Made by a program: the position numbers and the translations under genes | Source of the DNA: an uncultured Collinsella sp. | GTDB taxonomy: Bacteria > Actinomycetota > Coriobacteriia > Coriobacteriales > Coriobacteriaceae | Direction of reading: 5' to 3' | Assembly (NCBI GenBank): GCA_949285915.1 | Contig: CASDZW010000013.1 | Coordinates: 30,279 to 94,278, forward strand | DNA length: 64,000 bases | Shown: positions 8,123 to 15,965 of the stretch, piece after piece | Numbering within the stretch: position 1 is the stretch's first letter | How the letters are laid out: each line of letters opens with the position of its first letter | Notes under the pieces: model-generated | Told to the model about the DNA's origin: nothing | Databases searched by the model: none | Seen by the model: only the letters and a program-made list of their open reading frames with translations

Positions 8123-9958
8123 ATGATTCGCTGCGAGAACATCGTCTACTCCTACGACGGGGCAACGCGGGCGCTCGACGGGGTCAAGCTTACGATTGCA
8201 GACGGCGAGTTTCTCTGCGTGCTAGGCGGCAATGGATCGGGTAAGTCCACGCTCGCCAAGCACCTGAACGCGCTTCTTGTTCCCGACAAGGGCCGCGTGA
8301 CGGTCGAGGGCCTTGACACGGCGGACCCCGAGTACGTCTACGACATTCGCTCCCGCGTAGGACTTGTGTTCCAAAATCCCGACGACCAGCTTGTTGCCAC
8401 GCTGGTTGCAGACGACGTTGCCTTTGGTCCGGAGAATCTGGGTGTAGCGCCGCAGGATATCGAGGCGGGCGTTGCCCGGGCGCTCGACGCGGTGGGCCTC
8501 GGCGGCTTTGAGCGGCGCGAGACCCATGCGCTTTCCGGCGGGCAGAAGCAGCGTGTTGCTATCGCGGGCGTCCTTGCCATGAAGCCGCATGTCATTGTGC
8601 TTGATGAGGCAACCGCTATGCTCGACCCCCGTGGTCGGCGCGGCCTCATGCGTGCGGCGCGCGCCTTGCACGAGCAGGGTATGACGGTCGTTATGATTAC
8701 GCACTTTATGGAAGAGGCGGCTGACGCCGACCGTGTGGTGGTTCTCGACCAGGGCAAGATTGCGCTTGAGGGAACGCCTGCCGAGGTGCTGACGCATGCG
8801 GATGAGCTCTTGGGGTTAGAGCTCGACGTGCCCCCTTCCTGCGCGCTCGCGGTGGCGCTTGGGCGCGGTGGGGTCGCAGTTACGCCTCAGGTCGACGAGG
8901 ATGCCATGGTCGCCGAGATTGCGCGTGCCTTCACCGGTGCCGCCGCTCAGGGAGAGGCGCCCGCGCGCCCCGCTGCGGGGGAGGCGGGCGGCCCTGCTGC
9001 AACGGGCTCGTCATGCCCTGCTGCTGCGTCCGCGGGTGAGGTGTGCCTTGCGCTCAAGGGCGTGAGCTACAGCTACGAGACGTCCTCGCGCGAGCGCGCC
9101 CGCCGGTCGCGCCGGCGCGCAAGTGCGCGGCGTGCGGCGTGGGGGAGTGACCCCAATGAGGTTTGGGCGCTGCGTGACGTTGACCTCACGGTGCGCCAGG
9201 GCGAGCTCCTCGGCATCGCGGGCCATACCGGTTCGGGCAAGTCGACCCTCATCCAGCACTTGAACGGGCTTATCCACCCCACGGAAGGCACGGTTGAGCT
9301 CTTTGGGGCGGACCTTGCCGGCCGCCGTGCTGCCGCCGCGGCAAAAGGGCGCGTGGGGATCGTCTTTCAGTATCCCGAGCAGCAGCTCTTTGCGCGCACG
9401 GTCTTTGAGGACGTTGCCTTTGGTCCGCGCAACCTCGGCATGTCTGAGTCTGAGGTGGCCGAGCGCGTGCGCGAGGCGCTCGATTCGGTGGGTCTTGCGT
9501 TTGACGAGGTGGCAGAAAAGAGTCCCTTCGCCCTCTCCGGTGGGCAACAGCGCCGTTGCGCGTTTGCCGGGGTGATCGCCATGCGCCCCGACGTGCTCGT
9601 GCTTGATGAGCCCGTGGCGGGGCTCGATCCCGCGGCTCGCCGCGAGTTTCTCGACCTCATTGCCCGCCTGAATGAGCAGGGCCTCACCGTGATTATGGTC
9701 TCCCACAGCATGGACGACCTTGCTTCGCTGGCAGACCGCATCGTCGTCTTGAACGAGGGCCGGGTGGCGCTCGAAGGGGTGCCGCGCGCGGTCTTTGCGC
9801 GCGCGGAGGAGCTCGAGCGCATCGGGCTCGGCCTTCCTGCGGCGGAGCGCATGGCACGGCGTCTGCGCGCGGCGGGTGTGCCGGTAGGCGAGGACGTCTT
9901 TCTCACGGTGGACGAGCTCGCTGGCGCCCTGTGTTCTCTCAAGGGGGTGAGGTCGTAA
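8123..9958 (+). CDS. Fused double ECF ATPase (EcfA1-EcfA2 in one chain)
   Basis: A 611-residue cytoplasmic protein with two complete ABC ATPase domains. Domain 1: Walker A GGNGSGKST at residues 35-43, signature LSGGQKQRVAIAG, Walker B VIVLDEATAMLDP. Domain 2: Walker A GHTGSGKST at about 367-375, signature LSGGQQRRCAFAG, Walker B LVLDEPVAGLDP. Both keep catalytic Glu and switch His (ITHFMEEA, VSHSMDDL). It powers riboflavin import with EcfT and RibU. An Ala/Gly/Pro-rich linker (about 268-305) joins the domains. An unusual Arg-rich insert (RERARRSRRRASARR) interrupts the start of domain 2. No clear ribosome binding site precedes the ATG, so coupling to ribU is likely. Confidence 0.93.
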   Translation: MIRCENIVYSYDGATRALDGVKLTIADGEFLCVLGGNGSGKSTLAKHLNALLVPDKGRVTVEGLDTADPEYVYDIRSRVGLVFQNPDDQLVATLVADDVAFGPENLGVAPQDIEAGVARALDAVGLGGFERRETHALSGGQKQRVAIAGVLAMKPHVIVLDEATAMLDPRGRRGLMRAARALHEQGMTVVMITHFMEEAADADRVVVLDQGKIALEGTPAEVLTHADELLGLELDVPPSCALAVALGRGGVAVTPQVDEDAMVAEIARAFTGAAAQGEAPARPAAGEAGGPAATGSSCPAAASAGEVCLALKGVSYSYETSSRERARRSRRRASARRAAWGSDPNEVWALRDVDLTVRQGELLGIAGHTGSGKSTLIQHLNGLIHPTEGTVELFGADLAGRRAAAAAKGRVGIVFQYPEQQLFARTVFEDVAFGPRNLGMSESEVAERVREALDSVGLAFDEVAEKSPFALSGGQQRRCAFAGVIAMRPDVLVLDEPVAGLDPAARREFLDLIARLNEQGLTVIMVSHSMDDLASLADRIVVLNEGRVALEGVPRAVFARAEELERIGLGLPAAERMARRLRAAGVPVGEDVFLTVDELAGALCSLKGVRS

Positions 9959-10761
9959 TGGGTACCTTCTCCTTTGGCAGCTACTATCCTGGCGACGGGG
10001 TGCTCTATCGGCTCGATCCTCGCGTGAAGCTGCTGGGCGGCATCGCGTTTCTTATCATCACGCTTTTGGCGCGCACCTGTGCGGCGCTCGTACCCCCGGC
10101 GCTGTTTGTCGTGGCCCTCTATCTGCTTGCCCGCGTACCTGCCGGCCGCGCCGCCCGCTCGGTGGCGCCGCTCCTTGGCATCGTCGTGGTCGTGGGCATC
10201 CTCAACCTGTTCACCGACCACAGCGGCGCCACCCTCGTCCAGCTCGGACCCCTTGCCATCAGCGAGGGGAGTCTCTCCTCCTTTGCCTTCATCTCGGTGC
10301 GCATGGTCATCATGATGTGTGCGATGAGCCTTGTGACCATGACCACGCAAACGCTCGACCTCACCCATGCGGTGGAGCGCCTGCTTGCGCCGCTTGCGCG
10401 CTTTGGCGTGCCGGCGCACGAGATTGGCATGATGCTCGGCATCGCCCTGCGTTTCATGCCGCAGTTTGCAACGGAGCTCACGCAGACCTACCGTGCGCAG
10501 GTAAGCCGCGGCGCGCGCCTTGCGGGCGGGCCCTTGAGCGGCGTGCGCATGCTCTCGTCGGTCTCCATACCGCTGTTTGCCAGCATCTTCCGCCATGCGG
10601 AGACGCTCTCCGCCGCTATGGACGCGCGCTGCTACCACGGCGAGCAGGGCCGCACGCGTATGCATCCCCTGCGCTTTGCCGCACGCGACGCCGGCGCCGC
10701 GGCTTGCCTGGTTGCGCTTGCCATAGCGGTGGTGGCGGTGAGCGCGCTCACATCCAGCTAG
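9958..10761 (+). CDS. ecfT: ECF transporter transmembrane subunit EcfT
   Basis: This 267-residue membrane protein is the T component linking the ATPases to RibU. Hydrophobic segments lie at about residues 24-43, 46-60, 68-84, 100-125 and 240-265. The cytoplasmic coupling helices carry the family motif region AQVSRGARLAGG and a second site at MDARCYHG, related to the Ala-Arg-Gly motifs that contact the ATPases. The ATG overlaps the TAA of the ATPase gene by one base (TAATG), and GTGAGG lies just upstream. An earlier in-frame start at 9931 lies inside the ATPase gene and is less likely. It belongs to the FMN-controlled operon. Confidence 0.92.
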   Translation: MGTFSFGSYYPGDGVLYRLDPRVKLLGGIAFLIITLLARTCAALVPPALFVVALYLLARVPAGRAARSVAPLLGIVVVVGILNLFTDHSGATLVQLGPLAISEGSLSSFAFISVRMVIMMCAMSLVTMTTQTLDLTHAVERLLAPLARFGVPAHEIGMMLGIALRFMPQFATELTQTYRAQVSRGARLAGGPLSGVRMLSSVSIPLFASIFRHAETLSAAMDARCYHGEQGRTRMHPLRFAARDAGAAACLVALAIAVVAVSALTSS

Positions 10762-10803
10762 GTGCGCCGTTGAGGCGGCATGCTCGTAATGAAAGGAAGC
10801 GCC

Positions 10804-11283
10804 ATGTTTGAGAACGAAAACGGCAATCACGGCATCGCCGATGCCGCCGCGCCCGATATTCCCTCGGCCTCTCCGCAGGGGCTCGAGCTTGTGCTTACCT
10901 ACCTCACCTCTATCCCAGCGTGGTACCTTGCGACGAGCGTCGACAACCAGCCGCATGTGCGTCCGTTCTCGTTTGCGGCGCTCGAGGACGGCAAGCTCTG
11001 GTTTTGCACCGCTACCACCAAAGACGTATGGGAGGAGCTCGTCCAAAACCCATGCTTTGAGGCGACCGCATGGTGGCCCGGGCATGGTTGGCTCATCCTC
11101 CGCGGCCGCGCTGGCCTTGCAGGTCAGCCAAGCACGACGGTGCGCGAGGCTGGCTGGCGCCACCTCGAGGGCTTGGGCGAGCACTACGACGGTGCGGACG
11201 ATCCTGTGCTCGCGTTCTTTAGTGCAGAAGAGCCCGAGGCGTGGATTTGCAACCACGACGCGTGGCAGCCGGTTGAACTGTAA
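10804..11283 (+). CDS. Pyridoxamine 5'-phosphate oxidase-like flavin-binding protein
   Basis: This 159-residue protein of the FMN-binding split-barrel fold has the typical opening (LTSIPAWYLATS, then PHVRPFSFAALEDGKLWFCT). In this family that region forms the barrel strands holding FMN phosphate. Members are flavin reductases, F420- or heme-related enzymes, or simple flavin stores; the substrate is not readable here. An extra 30-residue N-terminus precedes the barrel. AAGGAAGC lies before ATG 10804. It follows ecfT by 42 bases and is probably co-transcribed with the riboflavin transporter, which fits flavin use. The next gene is its paralogue. Confidence 0.88.
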   Translation: MFENENGNHGIADAAAPDIPSASPQGLELVLTYLTSIPAWYLATSVDNQPHVRPFSFAALEDGKLWFCTATTKDVWEELVQNPCFEATAWWPGHGWLILRGRAGLAGQPSTTVREAGWRHLEGLGEHYDGADDPVLAFFSAEEPEAWICNHDAWQPVEL

Positions 11284-11300
11284 GGGGGCAGGAGGAACCA

Positions 11301-11720
11301 ATGGATGAGATCGAGCGCTATCTGACCTCTATTCCCGCTTGGTATCTGGCGACCATCGACGAGGCGGACCCCACGCAACCGCGCGTGCGGCCGTTCTCGT
11401 TTGCCATGGTCGAAGGTGGGAAACTCTGGTTTTGCACCTCGCGCGACAAAGATGTATGGCGCGAGCTCGAGGCACATCCCAAGTTTGAGCTTTCTGGCTG
11501 GAAACCAGGGGCGTACTGGATTGTGGTTACGGGCGAGGCGGATCTGGCGGACGATGCGAACGTGAGCGAGCGTGTGCGCGAGGAGGGTTTCCGCCATATG
11601 CTCGGCATCGGCGAGCACCACGATTCAGCGCGCGACGGGCGTCTGGCGTTCTTTAGCGCGCGCCGCGGCCGTGCCCGCTTTTGCGACATCGACGGCAGCG
11701 AGCGCGTCGTAGAGCTGTAA
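11301..11720 (+). CDS. Pyridoxamine 5'-phosphate oxidase-like flavin-binding protein, second copy
   Basis: This 139-residue split-barrel protein closely resembles the preceding one: YLTSIPAWYLAT, RVRPFSFAMVEGGKLWFCTS, then KDVWRELEAHPKFELSGW. It ends with a similar LAFFSARRGRARFCDIDG block. It lacks the N-terminal extension. AGGAGG lies just before the ATG, 17 bases after the previous stop. The pair looks like a tandem duplication at the end of the FMN-controlled operon. A possible dimer partner or a paralogue with a shifted substrate are both open. Expression may fall when FMN is abundant if transcription or translation is linked through the operon (inference). Confidence 0.88.
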   Translation: MDEIERYLTSIPAWYLATIDEADPTQPRVRPFSFAMVEGGKLWFCTSRDKDVWRELEAHPKFELSGWKPGAYWIVVTGEADLADDANVSERVREEGFRHMLGIGEHHDSARDGRLAFFSARRGRARFCDIDGSERVVEL

Positions 11721-11764
11721 CTCCGGGACGCTTAATTCAGATTCGCAGGGTCCTGTCGGTTTCA

Positions 11765-12919
11765 CTAGCCTCTGCAGGGCCCTGAGGGTTGCCCCGGGAA
11801 ACATTCCGCAGCCGCAACGCGGCGAGGACGTTTCCCGGGGCAACCCTCAGGGCCCAGAATATCCTTGGGATAGCTGTTCAGCACCTCGCAGCCGTCCTCG
11901 GTCACGATGACGAGGTCCTCGATACGCACGCCGATGTCGCCCGGCAGGTAGATGCCCGGTTCGATGGAAAAGCACATGCCCGGCTGCACGGGCTCGTCGT
12001 GCGTAGCCGAGACATCGCCCGGCTCATGGTCCTGCAGGCCGATCTGGTGCCCCAGACGATGGTTGAAGGCAGGGCCCCAGCCGGCGTCCTCGATGATGCG
12101 GCGTGCGGTAAGATCGATCTCCGCAAACGTGACGCCCGGGCGCACAATGGCCTCGGCCGCCTCGTTGGCGCGGCGCACCGCGTCGTAGACGGCGCGCTGG
12201 TGGGCGGTCGGCTCGGCGGTAAAGAACGTACGGGTCATGTCCGAGCAGTACCAGTCCTGCTTGCAGCCCACGTCAAAGAGCACCATGTCGCCCGCAGCAA
12301 GAACGGTCTCATCCGGCTCGTGGTGCGGATCGGCGGCATTGGCGCCAAAGCTCACGATGGGGAAGAAGGAGTGGTCACTCGCGCCCAGCCGGCGGTACTC
12401 GCCAAGGAGTCCCTCAGCGATGGATTGCTCGGTCACACCGGGCCTCACCTGCTCGACAAGCCACGCCATAGCTTTGTCGTTCGTTGCGGAGGCGGCTCGC
12501 ATGAGCTCGCGCTCGCGCGCGTCTTTGATCGAGCGCGCATCGTCCACGGCGTCGGAGGCAACCACAAAGCCGCTCGCCGCCCCCGCCTGCATAAGCGGCA
12601 CGAGCCAGCGCGCTGCAAGCTCCTTGTCCACGCCGAGGGGCTGGTCGCTCGCGCACACGCTGGCGACGAGCGGCACGGGGTTATCGGTGTCCGAGAAGCT
12701 CACCACCTGCGCCCCGGTTGCGCTCGCGTCGGGGAAGAGGCGATTCACAAAGATGGCGGGCGCGCCCTCAAGCGGCACGTACAGCGCAAAGAAGCGCTCG
12801 TAGGGCTCGGTGTAGTAGCCGCAAAGCCACCAAATGGAGAGCGGGTCGGTAAGAAGAAGCTGACCAAGCCCGCGCGCTCTCAGGTTCTCACGTACGCGGG
12901 CGAGTCTCTCTTCGTTCAT
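11765..12919 (-). CDS. M24 family Xaa-Pro peptidase
   Basis: A 384-residue cytoplasmic metallopeptidase of the creatinase/prolidase family. The N-terminal domain (residues 1-130) ends before the pita-bread catalytic domain. Metal ligands are recognisable: Asp in FDVGCKQDWY and SDMTRTFF, His in NHRLGHQIGLQDHE, Glu in FSIEPGIYLPG and VRIEDLVIV. It cleaves X-Pro dipeptides or removes an N-terminal residue before Pro. The family usually ends soon after the final Glu motif; here about 29 extra residues are encoded by the inverted repeat at 11777-11855. The tail is probably a by-product of element insertion at the original stop. GGAGGCGCCC precedes the ATG at 12919. Confidence 0.92.
   Translation of the reverse strand: MNEERLARVRENLRARGLGQLLLTDPLSIWWLCGYYTEPYERFFALYVPLEGAPAIFVNRLFPDASATGAQVVSFSDTDNPVPLVASVCASDQPLGVDKELAARWLVPLMQAGAASGFVVASDAVDDARSIKDARERELMRAASATNDKAMAWLVEQVRPGVTEQSIAEGLLGEYRRLGASDHSFFPIVSFGANAADPHHEPDETVLAAGDMVLFDVGCKQDWYCSDMTRTFFTAEPTAHQRAVYDAVRRANEAAEAIVRPGVTFAEIDLTARRIIEDAGWGPAFNHRLGHQIGLQDHEPGDVSATHDEPVQPGMCFSIEPGIYLPGDIGVRIEDLVIVTEDGCEVLNSYPKDILGPEGCPGKRPRRVAAAECFPGQPSGPCRG
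11777..11855. repeat. Inverted-repeat element, core family copy B
   Basis: The 26-base arms at 11777-11802 and 11830-11855 are perfect inverted repeats. The 27-base centre (11803-11829), read on the minus strand, matches the copy A core at 25 of 27 positions. It is the inverted orientation of copy A. It lies inside the annotated 3' end of the M24 peptidase gene and 56 bases past the flavin-binding gene on the other strand. Confidence 0.85.
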
Positions 12920-13140
12920 GGGCGCCTCCTATTCGTGGCGGACATCTCTTATCCGTTGCACAGTGTAACACCCGCGTCTCGTTGGAATGTGGCGCCCGCA
13001 TCTTGCCGGAAATGTGTCTGACACACAGGATATGGAGCTTGCGCAGAGTGTTTAAGAGGCAGTTTTTGCCTACTGTTTTCTTACATAGGGCTATTACAAT
13101 ATCGAGCTGTCTGGCAGTTGGGAAACCAGGGGAGGATTCG

Positions 13141-13983
13141 ATGCTCGACGAGCATGGCGCGGTAACCTTTTTCGACGTTGACGGGACGCTTGTTTGGAGC
13201 GATGACGACCCTACGGCGTATGAGGATGAGGCTGCCGCGTTTGCGGATTACTTTGCAAACGAGCGCCCGAGCGAGGGCGTGGCGGATGCCTTTGCGCGCA
13301 TGAGCGAGCGAGGCCACGCTACCTTCATTTGCACTGGTAGGCCCTACTACATGATCACGCCGGGTCTGCGCGCGCTCAATCCCACGGGCGTCATCTGCGG
13401 CGCGGGTTCGTACGTGCGCGTGGGAGACACCGTCGTGCACGAGGAGCATATTCCCGCCGATGCGGTCATGGAGACGGCGCGCCTGTTCTTTGAGGCGGGC
13501 ATCGACGTCGATGTCGAGAGCAACGAGCGGCTCGTCGGCCTCTATCCCACGGGCGGTGTCTGCCCGTACCCGGGCAGCCTTACCGTGCGCAGCCTCGATG
13601 AGTTTGCCGCTGAGGCGCCTAAGCTCAACGTCAACAAGTTCAGCACGCACAGCGTTCCCGCTGAGCGCATCGCGCGCATCATGCCCTACCTCACCGAGCA
13701 CTTCACCGTAAGCGACATGCAGTTTGGCGTCTACGAGGTCGCCCTCAAGGGCCTGGATAAGGGCGCAGCCATAGGGACCGTGCTCGACTATCTGGGGCGC
13801 GGCCGCGCGCAGACCTTCGCCTTCGGTGACTCAGAGAACGATCTTCCCATGGCGGGTGCCGTGGAGACCTTCGTGGCGATGGGCAACGCCCTGCCGCATG
13901 TGAAGGACACTGCCGATTACGTGACCGATCATGTGCGCGACGACGGTATTGTGTCTGCGCTCGCGCACTTTGGGCTTATCTAG
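13141..13983 (+). CDS. HAD-superfamily phosphatase, Cof type (tandem copy 1)
   Basis: This 280-residue cytoplasmic hydrolase has HAD motif I FFDVDGTLVW (catalytic Asp pair) at residues 10-19, motif II ICTGRP at about 65, and motifs III/IV around a Lys and FGDSENDLPM near residue 230. The large C2 cap between them fits the Cof group, which dephosphorylates sugar phosphates or cofactors; the substrate cannot be assigned. GGGGAGG precedes ATG 13141. An in-frame start at 12982 has no such site. It is the first of three closely related tandem copies, with an 8-base gap to the next. Confidence 0.92.
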   Translation: MLDEHGAVTFFDVDGTLVWSDDDPTAYEDEAAAFADYFANERPSEGVADAFARMSERGHATFICTGRPYYMITPGLRALNPTGVICGAGSYVRVGDTVVHEEHIPADAVMETARLFFEAGIDVDVESNERLVGLYPTGGVCPYPGSLTVRSLDEFAAEAPKLNVNKFSTHSVPAERIARIMPYLTEHFTVSDMQFGVYEVALKGLDKGAAIGTVLDYLGRGRAQTFAFGDSENDLPMAGAVETFVAMGNALPHVKDTADYVTDHVRDDGIVSALAHFGLI

Positions 13984-13991
13984 GGGGCAGC

Positions 13992-14861
13992 GTGGACGAG
14001 AACGTGATCCAAGGTGCGGCAACCCCGGCGCGCGCCGTGACGTTTTTCGATGTGGACGGCACGCTCATGTGGCGTGATGAGGCACCGGGCGATATCGCCT
14101 CGATGACCGAGGAAGAAGTCCACGCAAAGATGGGCACCGAGCGTCCCACGCAGGCGGTTTACGGCGCCATCGCACGGCTGAGGGCGCAGGGGCACGCGGT
14201 CTTTATCTGCACGGGCCGCCCGTACTTTCTCATCAATGAGCCTCTGCACGAGCTTGCCCCCGACGGCTTCATCTGCCAAGCGGGCGCGTATGCCTGTGTG
14301 GGCGACACCGTCATCCGCGACCTGCGCATTCCGCGTGATACCGCGCTCGAGGCGGCGGCGTATCTCTGGCGCGAGGGGATCGATGTGACGCTCGAGAGCA
14401 ACGAGGGCGATGTGGCGCTCTACGCGAGCGACGGCGCTTGCTTCTTCCCTGGTGCGATTACGGTCCGTACCCCTGACGAGCTCGTGCGCGCATCGGAGGG
14501 CTACCGCTTCTCAAAGATCGCTACAAGCGAGCTTTCGCCCGAGCTGCTCGCCCGCATCCGCCCGTTTTTTGAGGGGCGCTTCAGAATCGACGACATGCAG
14601 TTCGATACGTACGAGTTCTCGCCCATCGATATCGACAAGGGCCGTGCCATCACCGACGTGCTCGACCACCTCGGCCACGGCCGTGCGCGCACCTTTGCCT
14701 TCGGCGACTCGGAAAACGATCTTTCCATGGCGCGCGCGGTGGAGACCTTCGTCGCTATGGGCAACGCCCTGCCGGGCGTGAAGGCGGCGGCTGATTACGT
14801 GACCGACGACGTGCGCGACGACGGTGTTGTATCGGCGCTTGCGCACTTCGGACTGATTTAG
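13992..14861 (+). CDS. HAD-superfamily phosphatase, Cof type (tandem copy 2)
   Basis: A 289-residue paralogue of the preceding gene, starting at GTG 13992 eight bases after its stop. Motif I is FFDVDGTLMW, motif II ICTGRPYF, and motif IV FGDSENDLSMARAVETF. The C-terminal 40 residues are almost identical to copies 1 and 3, while the cap domain differs much more. This suggests substrate divergence with a conserved catalytic core, or local gene conversion. The ribosome binding site is weak (GGGGGCAGC), which fits translation re-starting from copy 1. The substrate is unknown. Confidence 0.9.
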   Translation: MDENVIQGAATPARAVTFFDVDGTLMWRDEAPGDIASMTEEEVHAKMGTERPTQAVYGAIARLRAQGHAVFICTGRPYFLINEPLHELAPDGFICQAGAYACVGDTVIRDLRIPRDTALEAAAYLWREGIDVTLESNEGDVALYASDGACFFPGAITVRTPDELVRASEGYRFSKIATSELSPELLARIRPFFEGRFRIDDMQFDTYEFSPIDIDKGRAITDVLDHLGHGRARTFAFGDSENDLSMARAVETFVAMGNALPGVKAAADYVTDDVRDDGVVSALAHFGLI

Positions 14862-14870
14862 GGAGACCAG

Positions 14871-15752
14871 ATGACCGCTCAGGCGACTCAGACCGCGCAG
14901 ACATCCGACTTTGGTGCGGCGGCGTTTTTTGACGTGGACGGCACGCTCGTATGGCGCGACTTCCAACGGATGAAGAAATGCACCGGCGAGTCGGTCAACG
15001 CCGCAACTGAGATCAAGCCCTCTGCGGGCGTTGCCGATGCGTTTCGCCGCATGCGTGAACGCAGCAACGCCACCTTCATCTGCACGGGCCGTCCCATGCC
15101 CTTTGTGATGCCCTCGCTTCTGGCGCTTGAGCCCACGGGCATCGTGGCCGCGGCCGGCGCATTCGTGAGCGTGGGCGATACCGTGGTGCGCAACGTCTAT
15201 CTGCCGCGCGACCTGGTGGAGGAGACCGCCGCCCGTTTTGCGGAGGCGCATCTCGACGCCACCTTTGAGAGCGACACGCGCTCCGTCGAGCTCCATCCCA
15301 CGGGTGCCCCGGTGCGCTTTGCCGGGTCGCTCGCCGCGCGCGATGCGCGAGAGCTGGGGGCCTACCTCGACGGCAGCGTTGATGTGCCCGCCGTGCGCAT
15401 CCAGAAGATCTGCACCAACGGTGTTGCCTTCGAGGCGCTCGAGCCGGTCCTGCCGTTCATGCGGGAGCACTATACCGTCTGCGACCTGCAGGGCGGATGC
15501 TTTGAGTTTTCCCTCAAGGGCGTCGACAAAGGCTCGGGCATCGCGGCGGCGCTCGACTTCATCGGGCACGGCCGCGCGCAGACCTTCGCGTTCGGCGACT
15601 CGGAGAACGACCTCTCCATGGCAGGCGCGGTGGAGACCTTCGTCGCCATGGGCAACGCCCTGCCGGGCGTGAAGGCGGCGGCGGACTACGTGACCCTTTC
15701 TGCGGCGGATGACGGCGTGCCCGCGGGGCTCGCCCACTTTGGCCTCATCTAG
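14871..15752 (+). CDS. HAD-superfamily phosphatase, Cof type (tandem copy 3)
   Basis: This 293-residue paralogue has a short Thr/Gln-rich N-terminus followed by motif I FFDVDGTLVW, motif II ICTGRPMPF, and motif IV FGDSENDLSMAGAVETF. GGGAGACC precedes the ATG, nine bases after copy 2 stops. The cap region (about residues 90-200) differs from copies 1 and 2. All three end in an AHFGLI tail, clear evidence of tandem duplication within one operon. No transporter or metabolic gene is attached that would reveal the substrates. The arginine operon starts about 210 bases downstream. Confidence 0.9.
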   Translation: MTAQATQTAQTSDFGAAAFFDVDGTLVWRDFQRMKKCTGESVNAATEIKPSAGVADAFRRMRERSNATFICTGRPMPFVMPSLLALEPTGIVAAAGAFVSVGDTVVRNVYLPRDLVEETAARFAEAHLDATFESDTRSVELHPTGAPVRFAGSLAARDARELGAYLDGSVDVPAVRIQKICTNGVAFEALEPVLPFMREHYTVCDLQGGCFEFSLKGVDKGSGIAAALDFIGHGRAQTFAFGDSENDLSMAGAVETFVAMGNALPGVKAAADYVTLSAADDGVPAGLAHFGLI

Positions 15753-15911
15753 CACGCGTCTCTTGCGCTTGTGGGGCCCGGCGTGGCGCGGCGTCGCTCG
15801 GTTTGCCGTGACCGTGTCGGGCTTGTTGCGAAACGGTGACACACGCCGGCGGTCTGTCAATCCGTATGGCATCGTGCTATTCTTTCACTCACCTCAATAG
15901 TTGGCCTATTG

Positions 15912-15933
15912 TTATGCAAAATAACGCATTATT
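15912..15933. promoter_or_regulatory. Candidate arginine operator upstream of argC
   Basis: An AT-rich imperfect palindrome (ATGC and GCAT halves eight bases apart) lies about 35 bases before the argC start in otherwise GC-rich DNA. Its position fits an ArgR-type operator, but no ArgR gene is in the window and the motif is not a close match to known ARG boxes. Tentative. Confidence 0.35.
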
Positions 15934-15965
15934 TGACCAACATGATGCAAAAGGAGATGAGTGAG

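Noticed and set aside
9367..11301. Long minus-strand open frame of 644 codons opposite the ECF genes
   Set aside because: It is antisense to well-supported ABC and EcfT genes; its translation is His/Arg-rich and has no recognisable domain, as expected from GC-rich shadow frames.
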